From contig CAJUSF010000032.1 in NCBI GenBank assembly GCA_910588945.1, forward strand, positions 10,471-74,470: a DNA stretch of 64,000 bases. Reading direction: 5' to 3'. The notes under the pieces were generated by a model. That model searched no databases and was not told the DNA's origin. It worked only from the letters and a program-made list of their open reading frames with translations. The position numbers were made by a program, and so were the translations under genes. This stretch comes from an uncultured Eggerthellaceae bacterium. GTDB taxonomy: Bacteria > Actinomycetota > Coriobacteriia > Coriobacteriales > Eggerthellaceae. Numbering within the stretch: position 1 is the first letter of the stretch; the number at the start of each line of letters is the position of its first letter. Positions 10,201 to 18,013 of this stretch are shown piece by piece.

Positions 10201-10884
10201 GTCACGCTCAAGAGTGCGACGAATCATGTCTGAGTCGCCGAGCAGTTCGATGATCTCCTCGTTGGATTCCGCAAGGTTGAGCGCGCGGAGCAGAAGCGTT
10301 GCCGGCTGCTTGCGCTTGCGGTCGATGCGCACGGAGAGAATGTCGCGCTTGTCGGTCTCGAACTCAAGCCAAGCGCCGCGGCTTGGGATGATCTTCGCGT
10401 TATATATAGTTTTATCGGAGGTTTTGTCGCGCTCTTTGGAGAAGTAGACGCCCGGAGAGCGGACGAGCTGGGATACGACGACGCGCTCGGTGCCGTTGAT
10501 GATGAACGTGCCGCGCGGGGTCATGAGCGGGTAGTCGCCGAGAAAGATCGGGATCTCCGCCTGAACGCCGGTAATGCGATTCACGTAATTGAACACGACG
10601 TTGAGCGATGCCTGATAGGTAACGTCCTTTTCCTTGCATTCATCAACTGTGTAGACCGGCTCTTCGAAGGAGTGGCTTACATATGTAAGAGACATGTCCT
10701 TCGTGTTGGACTCGATCGGTCCGATATCTTCGAATGCCTGGGCGATTCCTTCTGTCTGGAACCATTTGAAACTGTCGGTCTGGATGCCGATCAGATTCGG
10801 AAGATCCATAACATCTTGGATCTTCGCGAAGCTCCGCCTGTCCCTATAAAGGCTGGTAGGAGCTGTTTTCTTAGCTTTAGCCAC
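7252..10884 (-). CDS. rpoB: DNA-directed RNA polymerase subunit beta
   Basis: RNA polymerase beta subunit, 1210 residues. It starts at GTG (10882-10884) behind a perfect AAAGGAGG with nine-base spacing. The rifampicin-binding cluster is visible (SQLSQFMDQMNPAAGITHKR), with Asp393, His403 and Ser408 at the positions where resistance changes usually occur. All three are wild type, so the enzyme is predicted to be rifampicin-sensitive; a Met replaces the usual first Asn of DQNNP. The gene is not preceded by rplJ-rplL as in many bacteria. It has its own promoter (10942-10970) and lies downstream of a LytTR regulator. rpoC follows after 2 bases. Confidence 0.98.
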   Translation of the reverse strand: MAKAKKTAPTSLYRDRRSFAKIQDVMDLPNLIGIQTDSFKWFQTEGIAQAFEDIGPIESNTKDMSLTYVSHSFEEPVYTVDECKEKDVTYQASLNVVFNYVNRITGVQAEIPIFLGDYPLMTPRGTFIINGTERVVVSQLVRSPGVYFSKERDKTSDKTIYNAKIIPSRGAWLEFETDKRDILSVRIDRKRKQPATLLLRALNLAESNEEIIELLGDSDMIRRTLERDPATTREESLIELYKRFRPGEPPTVDSARTLLEGLFFNPQRYDLAKVGRYKMDKKLGEDPENNESSTLTDNDIVRTMRYIIGLHAGEEGFTTDDIDHFGNRRIRNVGELIQNQFRIGISRMERVVRERMSMQEAEEISPNTLVNIRPIVAAVKEFFGSSQLSQFMDQMNPAAGITHKRRLSALGPGGLSRERAGFEVRDVHTSHYGRMCPIETPEGPNIGLIGSLAAYARVNKFGFIESPYRRVVDGKVTDEVDYLTADEEENYIIAQANDPFDPETREFGEFDESGEWIPSTKILCRTKNAAGEFGEPDEVDPMLVNYMDVSPRQMTSVATALIPFLEHDDANRALMGSNMQRQAVPLLRPQAPLVGTGIEHRIAVDSGEILVAQNAGVVDYVDGQTIIIQTKSGDYDEYLIPKFQRSNQSGSINHRPIVRPGDKVEVGDVLADGPSCDHGELALGANLMVAYMPWEGYNYEDAIIVSERVVAEDLLTSVHIAEYEVDARSIKLGTEEITREIPNISEDMITDLDADGIIRIGAEVFPGDILVGKVTPKGETEPTSEERLLRAIFGAKAHEVRDTSLRVPHGAGGRVIDVLRFSRDEGDDLPPQVNELIRVYVAQKRKVQQGDKLSGRHGNKGVISRVLPVEDMPYLADGTPIDVILNPLGVPSRMNVGQLLENHLGWAAKWGWSDAEETTEVVEGPMFVSTPVFDGATEEEISDAILKANRNLININHENYGDMARDEFVPQLSATGKAWLYDGRTGEKFREPITVGQTYILKLGHMVDDKIHARSTGPYSLITQQPLGGKAQFGGQRFGEMEVWALYAYGASNVLQEILTVKSDDTSGRVKSYEAIVKGENIPAPEVPESFKVLVKEMKSLCLNVELQGDGGKVDANMDVDDGDMDRAIYESMSEDARKTEESEASAIDDIAAELGELIGSIERDNAEDMLIGDNDNKTAEILSAKAPVGSAAQEVVDELADLLGGGEEE

Positions 10885-10915
10885 GAAGCTTTTCCTCCTT
10901 TGTCATCGAGGTCAA

Positions 10916-10934
10916 CTTGCGAAAAAGTCGCAAG
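10916..10934 (-). promoter_or_regulatory. Hairpin at the 5' end of the rpoBC transcript
   Basis: Perfect 7-bp inverted repeat CTTGCGA-AAAAG-TCGCAAG. The predicted start site from the promoter at 10942-10970 is about 10935, so the hairpin would form the extreme 5' end of the mRNA. That is a position known to protect messages from 5'-end-dependent decay (inference). Confidence 0.6.
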
Positions 10935-10941
10935 GTACAAA

Positions 10942-10970
10942 AGCCTATTAAAGAAATCGGGCCAAGTCAA
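10942..10970 (-). promoter_or_regulatory. Sigma-70-type promoter of rpoBC
   Basis: On the minus strand TTGACT (10965-10970) and TAGGCT (10942-10947) are separated by exactly 17 bases, giving a leader of roughly 50 bases before the rpoB GTG. Confidence 0.75.
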
Positions 10971-11193
10971 GGATTTTTTTTACAAGATATGTATTTTTTG
11001 TGGAGATTTGTGTTTTGCGTAAGCCTCTTTAAATATTCCAAAAGAAACAGGTGGCTGCAAAGATAGCGAGAAGCCTGAGAGTGCTCCAGATAGCCATGAA
11101 TAGCGTCCGAGTTGCCTTCGCGCAACGAGGAAGAAGTGTATGCAATGGCTAGATGAAGTGCTATCAGGCTTCGCAGTGTCAGGTCGGAGTGGA

Positions 11194-11250
11194 GCTTTAA
11201 ATTTTAATTTAAAGCGGACGAAGATTCCGATCGCCATTTAAGGCGATCGG
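11194..11250 (-). terminator. Two consecutive hairpins after the LytTR regulator gene
   Basis: GCTTTAAATT-TT-AATTTAAAGC (11194-11215) and CCGATCGCC-ATTTAA-GGCGATCGG (11227-11250) are perfect inverted repeats starting 6 bases past the regulator stop. The second is GC-rich and is followed on the minus strand by the AT-rich first one. They probably end the upstream transcript before the rpoBC promoter, although no clean T-tract is present. Bases 10971-11193 hold nothing else I can recognise. Confidence 0.55.
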
Positions 11251-11255
11251 ATTGA

Positions 11256-11969
11256 TTACAGCCCAAGAACCTTCTTGAGCGACGATGCCTTTCTGCGGCT
11301 GACATCGATCTTACGATCGACGCCGTTCAATGTGAGCAGCAACTTTCCGCCCTCAACCGACTCGATCTCCTCAACGGTAGAAAGATTGACCAAGTACGAG
11401 CGATGCACGCGGAAGAACCCGTGGCCATCGAGGCGCTTCTCCAACTGCGCCAAGCTTGCGGTCGAAAAGTAACGGTTCGAATCCGTCTGTATATAAGAGT
11501 AGTCATCGCGCGCTTCGACAAAACGGATCTTGTCGATCTCGATGAGGATCTTCTTTTGAGCCTTCTCCACAGGAATGCGCTCGCTCTTCTGCACCTGGGC
11601 TTGAAGGGAAACCTGCTCACGAACACGACTGACCGCCTGTGCAAGGCGCTCGGTCTCAACCGGCTTCTGCAAATAGTCGATTGCGTTCACACGGAATGCA
11701 TCCATTGCATGCTCGCTATATGCGGTGACAAACACGACAACCGGCGGATACTTTAGATTCTGCAGAGCCTCTGCTAAACGCAAACCAGTAGCTTCCGGCA
11801 TGTTGATATCCAAGAACATGACATCGCACGGATACTCCTTAAGCTTTTCTATGGCCTCGCGAACGCCGGCAGCCTCAGCTACGACTTCCACTCCTCCGAC
11901 TTCGCCTAGCAAGTAAGTGAGCTCTGAGCGCGCAGGAGCTTCATCATCAACAATGATCGCCTTGAGCAC
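11256..11969 (-). CDS. LytTR-family response regulator
   Basis: Two-domain response regulator of the LytR/AgrA class, ~237 residues. The receiver domain opens KAIIVDDEAPARSEL and has the phosphoacceptor Asp in VMFLDINMP. The C-terminal LytTR DNA-binding domain shows the family signature FVEARDDYSYIQT...FFRVHRSYLVNLSTVEEI. I choose GTG at 11967-11969 because GGAGG lies five bases upstream and the protein then begins VLKAIIVDDE as usual. ATG 11979-11981 and GTG 12051-12053 are longer in-frame options without a convincing ribosome site. No kinase gene is adjacent. The only LytS-type kinase in the window is at 59942-61282, so a split pair is possible (inference). Confidence 0.9.
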   Translation of the reverse strand: MLKAIIVDDEAPARSELTYLLGEVGGVEVVAEAAGVREAIEKLKEYPCDVMFLDINMPEATGLRLAEALQNLKYPPVVVFVTAYSEHAMDAFRVNAIDYLQKPVETERLAQAVSRVREQVSLQAQVQKSERIPVEKAQKKILIEIDKIRFVEARDDYSYIQTDSNRYFSTASLAQLEKRLDGHGFFRVHRSYLVNLSTVEEIESVEGGKLLLTLNGVDRKIDVSRRKASSLKKVLGL

Positions 11970-12299
11970 AATGTCCTCCATATCTTTCGGATGCAGACGA
12001 CTCGAGGCCGGCTTCACTTCATAAAACCATGAGACCGCTCTCGAATCTTGCACGTTAGCATCAGGCTGAATTCAACCTCTTGATAACAACGTAGCATTTA
12101 TGTAACACAACACGCCGTACGAAAGATAGAGTAGATTTGGCGCGCATTTTATCTCTAGCATATTATAGACCAGAATTCGACCGTTCGCCGAATAATTTAC
12201 TCCGCGCACAAAACCTACCAAGCCAGCTGCAGGATGCAAGAGAAATACATCCCTTACCCCAACAGGCGTTCCCATCAAATGTCGATCAAAGGCTTCACG
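11970..12299. other. Intergenic region between FHA gene and LytTR regulator
   Basis: This 330-base stretch is AT-rich near its centre. A minus-strand TATAAT (12162-12167) could be the -10 of the regulator gene, but I see no good -35 box. No convincing gene or terminator is visible. Confidence 0.4.
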
Positions 12300-13274
12300 T
12301 TATCGTTCCAGTCCCTCGATCACAACATAATGCGTATTCTTTCCCAGAATAATCTCGTCTCCAGCATGTATCTGAATGGGATGCGACTCAAATCCTTCTC
12401 GGTCGCTCTTAGAAGGCTCAACTATTACTTTCTCTTTTCCTGTGCCGGGAATAAGAATCGTGCCATTCTTGGATTGGTTTCCCTCTATGAACCAATTGCC
12501 TGCCTCATCAACAGCGAATCTGGCATGTATCGATGAAACATCGGGCTCAACGTCGTTTATCGACCCTGCCTCCAAAGCTAGAGAGCCTATTTCTACAGGA
12601 CAATTCAGAGGATCGAGCCAATATGGGTCACTGGCGACATAACCATCAACCACTCGCAAAAGACCAACTCTCACGCTATTTGCCGCATTCTGCGGATTAT
12701 AGTTCTTCAAGCGTTCAGGACTAGGCGTAATGAGTGGCGTAGCCATGCTTGACCCGTGTATCGATTTTGAAAAGCTAAGGGTCTCCATGGCAGCCCGGCG
12801 AACATCACCTGTACAAGCCGAGCAAAGAACGAGCACCATGACCATTTCAGCGCGTTCATCGACACTAAACCCATTATCAAATTGGATTCTAGTCATCACA
12901 TTTCTATAAAGTGCCACATCTTGATGGATGAAGGCAAGAGCCCGTTCTATCTCTTGCCCGTCCTCGCCACAAAGCATATCTATGATCTGCTGACCGGTCA
13001 TGGCCTTTGCCTTTTTGGATTTGAGACCTGAAATAACCCACAATGCACTTGTTGAAAAGTTACCGAAATAGCTTTCCGGCAAAGAACCCATCGGAGCATG
13101 CACAACAAAACGCGATATCCAACTTTTATCGTTGACTTTACTGGCTGGACTCTTTCCGTCTTTTAGCGGCCTTCCTGAAAGAATCCGTGAAGCAAGCTCT
13201 TTATAATTAAGTCCACCCTTTTGCTTCATCAATTTAAACAAAGCATAACATGGGGTAATTTCACTTGAACTCAT
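12300..13274 (-). CDS. FHA-domain protein, partner of the upstream Ser/Thr kinase
   Basis: About 324 residues. The last ~110 residues form a forkhead-associated (phosphothreonine-binding) domain: the core SSIHARFAVDE carries the conserved Ser and His, followed by QSKNGTILI (the Asn-Gly turn) and GDEIILGKNTHYVVIEG. The N-terminal ~200 residues contain no family I recognise; their start (YALFKLMKQKGGLNYKEL) could be a helix-turn-helix-like segment. The gene lies 30 bases after the kinase stop on the same strand and is the last of a three-gene operon. FHA proteins next to such kinases are usually substrates or readers of the kinase. The ATG at 13272-13274 has a weak AAAGAG site; the ATG at 13287-13289 is an equally possible start. 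Confidence 0.8.
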   Translation of the reverse strand: MSSSEITPCYALFKLMKQKGGLNYKELASRILSGRPLKDGKSPASKVNDKSWISRFVVHAPMGSLPESYFGNFSTSALWVISGLKSKKAKAMTGQQIIDMLCGEDGQEIERALAFIHQDVALYRNVMTRIQFDNGFSVDERAEMVMVLVLCSACTGDVRRAAMETLSFSKSIHGSSMATPLITPSPERLKNYNPQNAANSVRVGLLRVVDGYVASDPYWLDPLNCPVEIGSLALEAGSINDVEPDVSSIHARFAVDEAGNWFIEGNQSKNGTILIPGTGKEKVIVEPSKSDREGFESHPIQIHAGDEIILGKNTHYVVIEGLER

Positions 13275-13306
13275 ATAAGACTCTTTCATTTAAAGAATGA
13301 ATTACT

Positions 13307-15130
13307 TTATAAATCAGACCCACCTGGCAAAGCGAGCGAGGGCGGTAGCTGCTTGGTTTCGTTTTCCATTGCAGCTCCTGAAGGAAGCATCTTGCCAATA
13401 TGGGATCTAGGTGAAGCAAACGCGAAATCAAATACCATAACGCCCCAAGATGAAGCCAGACATAGCAGAGCAGCAGCCTGCAGAACATGCGCAACCTCAC
13501 TAGGAGCGACATCTGTAAATGCCACAATTAAGCAAAACAATCCACACAGAACCGCATCAGCAACCGATCCACGAATGAACTCCTTGAGTCCCCCGTTTTG
13601 ATCCCACCTTGCAAGCAACCCCACACATGCCGGCAAGGCGAGCGAACCAGATATAGCAAAAAAGCTTAACCAGCTCGAAGATTCAACTCCAACTGATTCG
13701 ATCCATGTCGCCTGGTTAGCCACAAGAACTCCCGTAGCAATCACAGCTGCTAACCATATTGCCGCCATGATACTCTTCCCTATATTTCGTATCACCTTTT
13801 TCCTGTGCAATGTCCATCGAATCCTCCCATGGAAATGAGGACTTGAGGAGAGAAATTCGAGCGGCTCCCCTTTAAGAGCGCTCTCCACGTTGAACGCATA
13901 ATTAGAAATGAAACCAGAGAGAGTCTCGAAAGTCTGATCCGCTGACGGCCTCATCGATTGCTTTGGATTCAAGCAAGGATATATGATTCCTTCGAGTTGG
14001 GAATCGATCAAAATCAACGAGTCGCGAATGCTCTCCTTTGATGCTTCACCTGAAAGCCCCGACAGAGCATGTCCGACCGCCACGGCCACTTCAGGTTCTC
14101 TAGCAAGAACCAATGCTATGTCCTCAGACGCCATATGAACTGTTTGCATTTTTTTAGGCTTTTCATGCAGTTTGCGATTACGAGGAGACACAAATGACTC
14201 ATCACAATCAACTTGCGCCAAATCGTAAGGAGGACTGCCACACAATAGCGTAAAGATCACGCTCGCAGCTGCATATACATCAACTGCGCTGTTCTGACGC
14301 ATAGAAGAAGCGCCGGCAATATCATCGTCTAACATCTCAGGAGCAGCAAAATCCGGAGTAGCACCACGATCGAATTCACAAGATTCCGTAATAGAAGAAT
14401 ATGCCTCAGAAAACTGCGATGACCCGAAATCTAGCATCCTTAGATCAAATACGCCCTCATTAATCTGATCCTCTAACGACATCACACTTGTGCAGATCAT
14501 AACATTGCTAAGCGAAATATCTCTATGAACCAAGCCCGAATCGAGCATTTGCATTCTTGAGAGCAGTCCAAATAAATCACGCCCTATGCGAGCCGCCAAT
14601 AAAGAGGGCACTCTTAAAGAGCTATCTACTGCGATAACCTTTCTTGCCTTATCAAGAGTAAGACCTTCGATCCACTCCATAACAATCACTTCGGAGCCAT
14701 CAAGGAACCCGCGACCATATAACTTAGGAAACCCTTTCACTCCTGAGAGTTGTTGAAGCCCCCTATACTCGTGCATAAATAAATCATGAGCGAAGTTGAT
14801 CGATTCTTCACTCAGGTTGTTTGCATCTTCATCAACTGCATCAGAAGGCATGCACGAAGATATTTTGAGCGCGAATTTCTCACCCATGGAATTGATGACT
14901 TGGATTACTTTCCCAACGCCGCCCAAACGCACATGATCTTCTGATAAGAACAGCGTTGAGAACCTTCTAAGATACGCGTCGATATCTCGCTCATCTATTG
15001 AGATAGCAGGCTCGAAATCCTGCAGTCTGATCATTTGTGTAGAGCGGCCTTGATCTCTTGGTGAAACTACCGTTGCATCCACCTCAGCCAACAGCTCTAT
15101 TGGCTTATCTGACCATTCTTCGCTCATCAT
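13307..15130 (-). CDS. Membrane-associated Ser/Thr protein kinase (PknB-like catalytic domain)
   Basis: 607 residues. The kinase core is recognisable from the invariant Lys in EKFALKISS, the catalytic loop HRDISLSNVMI, the metal-binding LDFGSSQ and the APEML motif; the nucleotide loop (VRLGGVGKVIQVI) is somewhat degenerate. After the catalytic domain (roughly residues 60-390) come about four hydrophobic helices between residues ~455 and 585, so the C-terminus is membrane-embedded with no PASTA or other sensor domain. The start codon overlaps the stop of the upstream gene by four bases (ATGA), so the two are translationally coupled. With the FHA protein downstream this forms a phospho-signalling unit; substrates are unknown. 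Confidence 0.9.
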   Translation of the reverse strand: MMSEEWSDKPIELLAEVDATVVSPRDQGRSTQMIRLQDFEPAISIDERDIDAYLRRFSTLFLSEDHVRLGGVGKVIQVINSMGEKFALKISSCMPSDAVDEDANNLSEESINFAHDLFMHEYRGLQQLSGVKGFPKLYGRGFLDGSEVIVMEWIEGLTLDKARKVIAVDSSLRVPSLLAARIGRDLFGLLSRMQMLDSGLVHRDISLSNVMICTSVMSLEDQINEGVFDLRMLDFGSSQFSEAYSSITESCEFDRGATPDFAAPEMLDDDIAGASSMRQNSAVDVYAAASVIFTLLCGSPPYDLAQVDCDESFVSPRNRKLHEKPKKMQTVHMASEDIALVLAREPEVAVAVGHALSGLSGEASKESIRDSLILIDSQLEGIIYPCLNPKQSMRPSADQTFETLSGFISNYAFNVESALKGEPLEFLSSSPHFHGRIRWTLHRKKVIRNIGKSIMAAIWLAAVIATGVLVANQATWIESVGVESSSWLSFFAISGSLALPACVGLLARWDQNGGLKEFIRGSVADAVLCGLFCLIVAFTDVAPSEVAHVLQAAALLCLASSWGVMVFDFAFASPRSHIGKMLPSGAAMENETKQLPPSLALPGGSDL

Positions 15131-16059
15131 GGTCGCGCTCCAGGATATCTTTGTTCAAAATCAGTGAAAAACTTAAGTTGACCGTTCTCAAGTTGACTAT
15201 TTATAAGCTGCATATAATTCTCATATGGTGCACCGAATGCAATGCGCGTCCATGTGCCGGCCAGTGTCGACGCCCCTAAATCCAAATCCTTATAGCAGGC
15301 TTCAATGTCTGCATACTTGCCAGCCCATTTAGACTCTGCAGGAACGCTGAACGCTCCGTTATCTGTATGAGATAACCAGACCCGACGTACCTCATTCATA
15401 TTAGCAATAGCTTGATTTGTCAGCTGAGTCTTGTAAGCATCATCAGGGTTATTATGATTGGCGTAGAACAAACTGTATTCATTAGCCACCTTCTGCGCCA
15501 AAGAACCAAGATCTGCATAAGCAGCCACCAGTCGTGCATGAATGGCGGCTTCCTCTTCAACAGAGATGCCCGGAGCATCAGGCTCGGTAACGCTTGGAGG
15601 GCCAGAAATGTCTCCTCCTGGACTACCAGGTGATACGGGGTCAGATGGCGTTTGCGATCCAGAGCCTCCTTCAGATCCGCCATTTTCAGGAGCTCCGGAA
15701 TTCATGATGTCATCAAACGCACTGAACAATGGAAACGTAATGGAAGACCCCGGAGAAGAATTCGCTTCATCTTCTGCGAAAGACATTATGCTCGCTACCG
15801 CTTCGTCAGAGATGCCATCTTCTTGCTGTATTTCATTTTTAACTGTTTGCGATGAAGAAGCGTTATCCCAAGAAAGAAATGGCTTAACTTCTTCTGTTTC
15901 TAAAGACAGAACAGGCTGGATCGCTGCAACATAAAGGGTCGATCCAAAAGCGACAAATGCTAAGGAAAAAACGATCAATCCCACCGCCAAAGGCGTGAGA
16001 GATGCACTCCACACCAACCGAGCTACAGAACGAGGACCAAAAGGTCGGAATATAGACAT
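15127..16059 (-). CDS. Membrane-anchored protein with Pro/Gly/Ser linker, first gene of the kinase operon
   Basis: 310 residues of unrecognised family. One strong N-terminal membrane helix (about residues 20-47, PLAVGLIVFSLAFVAFGSTLY) is followed by an acidic segment and a low-complexity Gly/Ser/Pro linker (residues ~120-160). A helical extracytoplasmic domain of ~150 residues follows, rich in Tyr, Asn and Trp (EYSLFYANHNNPDDAY, NMNEVRRVWLSHTDNG). The topology suggests an exposed sensor or structural domain tethered to the membrane. The gene leads the operon with the kinase and FHA protein and overlaps the kinase start by four bases, so it may provide the sensor the kinase lacks (inference). 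Confidence 0.75.
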   Translation of the reverse strand: MSIFRPFGPRSVARLVWSASLTPLAVGLIVFSLAFVAFGSTLYVAAIQPVLSLETEEVKPFLSWDNASSSQTVKNEIQQEDGISDEAVASIMSFAEDEANSSPGSSITFPLFSAFDDIMNSGAPENGGSEGGSGSQTPSDPVSPGSPGGDISGPPSVTEPDAPGISVEEEAAIHARLVAAYADLGSLAQKVANEYSLFYANHNNPDDAYKTQLTNQAIANMNEVRRVWLSHTDNGAFSVPAESKWAGKYADIEACYKDLDLGASTLAGTWTRIAFGAPYENYMQLINSQLENGQLKFFTDFEQRYPGARP

Positions 16060-16123
16060 TGACGCCCCCAGCGTGTCTCCCTGTCCAATGATGCAAGCAT
16101 ATCACTGGAAATCTATCCAAATA

Positions 16124-16133
16124 GTTGTACAAC
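16124..16133. promoter_or_regulatory. GTTGTACAAC palindrome upstream of the kinase operon
   Basis: A perfect 10-base palindrome in the context AGTTGTACAACCACGCGAAAC lies 65 bases upstream of the operon start. A near-identical context (AGTTGTACAACCGAAACG) lies 67 bases before the membrane/zinc-ribbon gene pair at 19812, which suggests a shared operator. Confidence 0.45.
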
Positions 16134-16183
16134 CACGCGAAACTTCCAGCATCTATAATCTCAGGCATCCTACGTCCTAGAAA

Positions 16184-16336
16184 GAGGGCGTTCGCGCAGT
16201 TACCACACTGTCTTTCAGGAGGCATGCAAGCAAACCAACAAAGAAAGCAAACGCCCTCATAACCGTTGGTTATATATGCATGCTGTGCTTCAGGCCTGAC
16301 TCGATTCGGAGCCAGATCAGGCTGTCAGTGTGGTAA
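16184..16336. other. Intergenic region with interleaved inverted repeats (pseudoknot-like)
   Basis: GAGGGCGTT (16184-16192) pairs with AACGCCCTC (16250-16258), and TTACCACACTG (16200-16210) pairs with CAGTGTGGTAA (16326-16336). The two pairs interleave as in a pseudoknot. A further hairpin GCCTGA/TCAGGC (16294-16322) sits inside. No gene is visible; the region lies between the DUF4143 ATPase stop and the kinase operon start. Confidence 0.45.
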
Positions 16337-16378
16337 TCATGATTCTAGCAAATCACGCGCCTGTGCGCGACATCTCTG

Positions 16379-16430
16379 GCGTGAGTTTGGGACGTGACCG
16401 CTTGACTCGATCCGTTCCTAAACTCACGCG
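16379..16430. repeat. Palindromic intergenic repeat, copy A
   Basis: GCGTGAGTTTGGGACGT faces CGTTCCTAAACTCACGCG. It is a member of the repeat family confined to 16.3-22.6 kb. Confidence 0.75.
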
Positions 16431-16552
16431 CAACATCTCCGGCGCCTTAAGTTCTGTCATCTCGTTTATGGATGCGTTGTTTCAAGCTTCTGGATCTGTC
16501 ACTTCGAGGTGAAGCCATATATACCCATCGTCACGTCCCTGACACGGGTTCA

Positions 16553-17887
16553 TCAAGCAGTCAAGGTGGCCGCAGGGATCACATAGACCCCGTCTTTTCT
16601 CCTATATGCGACACTCCCGATTCCCACAATAACCGCCAAGAATGCAGGCTCACCAATGCGCGCCATCGGGTTTTCCATCGCCTTGTTCTTTAAACGCAAT
16701 AAAGAATCAGCCGCTCTGTCGACTTTCGTTTCTGATAGTTTTATCTCGATCCCTGCCCAACGACCGGCCTTCTCTATGATCGCATCGACCTCTAATCCAA
16801 ATTGATCGCGATAGTAGCGCACTTCATTCCCGATTCCTGAATAGGTTGACACGAATGAATTCAGATCCCGCATGATCAGCGTCTCGAATAGAGTGCCAAG
16901 CGTTTGCATATCTTCCATTAAACGGGAAGGCGTGGCGTGCAGAGCAACGGCGGCTAAAGAAGAGTCTACAAAATATCTCTTCGGCTTAATTCGTGCTCTA
17001 GCTTTAGAGCGAAGAGGGGCACTCCATCCGCTCACGTCGTAGATAATAAAGAGTCGTCGCAAGGCATCTAGATATCTTTCTATAGTGGATCTTGCAACGG
17101 GCTTCTCTTCATCTCCCCGTGACATATCCTTTATCAGTGTCGACGTCGTTACAGCTTGAGCAAGATTAAGTGCCAGTGCAGTCACCATCTCTGATGCTGT
17201 ATTGGGATTGAGTCCCATACGCGGGATACTCACGTCGTATAGGCTCTCCAAATGCGAGACCGCTGTTTCTGCTGCCAATTCGTAAGGTTTACCTACATTT
17301 GCCGGCCATCCTCCCCTACAACACCAATGCGCTATATCATTCATTTTGGTATCGCATTCTGCTCCAGCAAAGTTTCCATCAAAAAGCGCACTCAAACTAA
17401 CAGCGCCATTTGATAATCCCTCTTCTACAAGAGTCATCGGCCACATGCTTACACGCTTGATACGCCCAGCACCACTGTGATGAACCTCTTTGCGAGGATT
17501 CTTCCTATCATTTTCAATCTTCAGTCTTGTTGAGCCTGTTAGGATAAATTGACCTGGAATATTTGCGTTCTCATCCACCGCACGACGCACCTCGTCCCAT
17601 ACCGCAGGCATTTCTTGCCATTCATCAATCAGATGAGGTTCTTTTCCCACAAGAGCAGTGTTAGGAGCCTCTTCTGCGCGCGCAAGCACAACACCATCAT
17701 CAAGATGTGCTGCACTTCGGGCGTGAGCAAGAGCAGTCCATGTCTTGCCACACCATTTGGATCCCGTTATTTCTATCGCGCCGAATGCATCAAGCAAAAA
17801 CTCCAAGCGCTTATCAATCAGTCGAGGTAGATACCCTTCTGGAATTAAGGTTTTTTCCGGACTTCTCTCATCTCTCATGCTTATCAT
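16553..17887 (-). CDS. DUF4143-type AAA ATPase (long form)
   Basis: 444 residues. Walker A GSKWCGKT (residues 42-49), a Walker B-like HLIDEWQ and the sensor FILTGSTRLK define an N-terminal AAA ATPase. A middle winged-helix-like stretch (ARSTIERYLDALRRLFIIYDV) and a C-terminal PD-(D/E)XK-like core (FGLEVDAII...GIEIKLSE) are the usual DUF4143 layout. The start ATG 17885-17887 has an AAAGAG site. It is only distantly similar to the two shorter ATPases in the window. Upstream sits a pair of 37-bp direct repeats (17931-18013), perhaps its operator. Members of this family are common accessory genes in Actinobacteria and their function is not established; a role in defence or DNA transactions is speculation. 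Confidence 0.85.
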   Translation of the reverse strand: MISMRDERSPEKTLIPEGYLPRLIDKRLEFLLDAFGAIEITGSKWCGKTWTALAHARSAAHLDDGVVLARAEEAPNTALVGKEPHLIDEWQEMPAVWDEVRRAVDENANIPGQFILTGSTRLKIENDRKNPRKEVHHSGAGRIKRVSMWPMTLVEEGLSNGAVSLSALFDGNFAGAECDTKMNDIAHWCCRGGWPANVGKPYELAAETAVSHLESLYDVSIPRMGLNPNTASEMVTALALNLAQAVTTSTLIKDMSRGDEEKPVARSTIERYLDALRRLFIIYDVSGWSAPLRSKARARIKPKRYFVDSSLAAVALHATPSRLMEDMQTLGTLFETLIMRDLNSFVSTYSGIGNEVRYYRDQFGLEVDAIIEKAGRWAGIEIKLSETKVDRAADSLLRLKNKAMENPMARIGEPAFLAVIVGIGSVAYRRKDGVYVIPAATLTA

Positions 17888-17930
17888 GGTCTCTTTCTAT
17901 AAATCTGTCTATTCGGTATATTACGAATTG

Positions 17931-18013
17931 CGCTACAAAATACACATCTATTGCGATACATTTTACACATCTTTGACGCTACAAAATACACATCTATTGC
18001 GATACATTTTACA
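17931..18013. repeat. Two 37-bp perfect direct repeats, 46-bp period
   Basis: Bases 17931-17967 and 17977-18013 are identical over 37 bases (beginning CGCTACAAAATACACATC and ending GCGATACATTTTACA) with a 9-base spacer. Each unit is itself imperfectly symmetric (TACAAAATACA...TGTATTTTGTA-like). They sit 44 bases upstream of the ATPase start at 17887, where an operator would be expected. The rest of 17888-18405 is AT-rich with no gene. Confidence 0.8.

Noticed and set aside
17931..18013. CRISPR array
   Set aside because: Only two units, a 9-base spacer, and no cas genes nearby.
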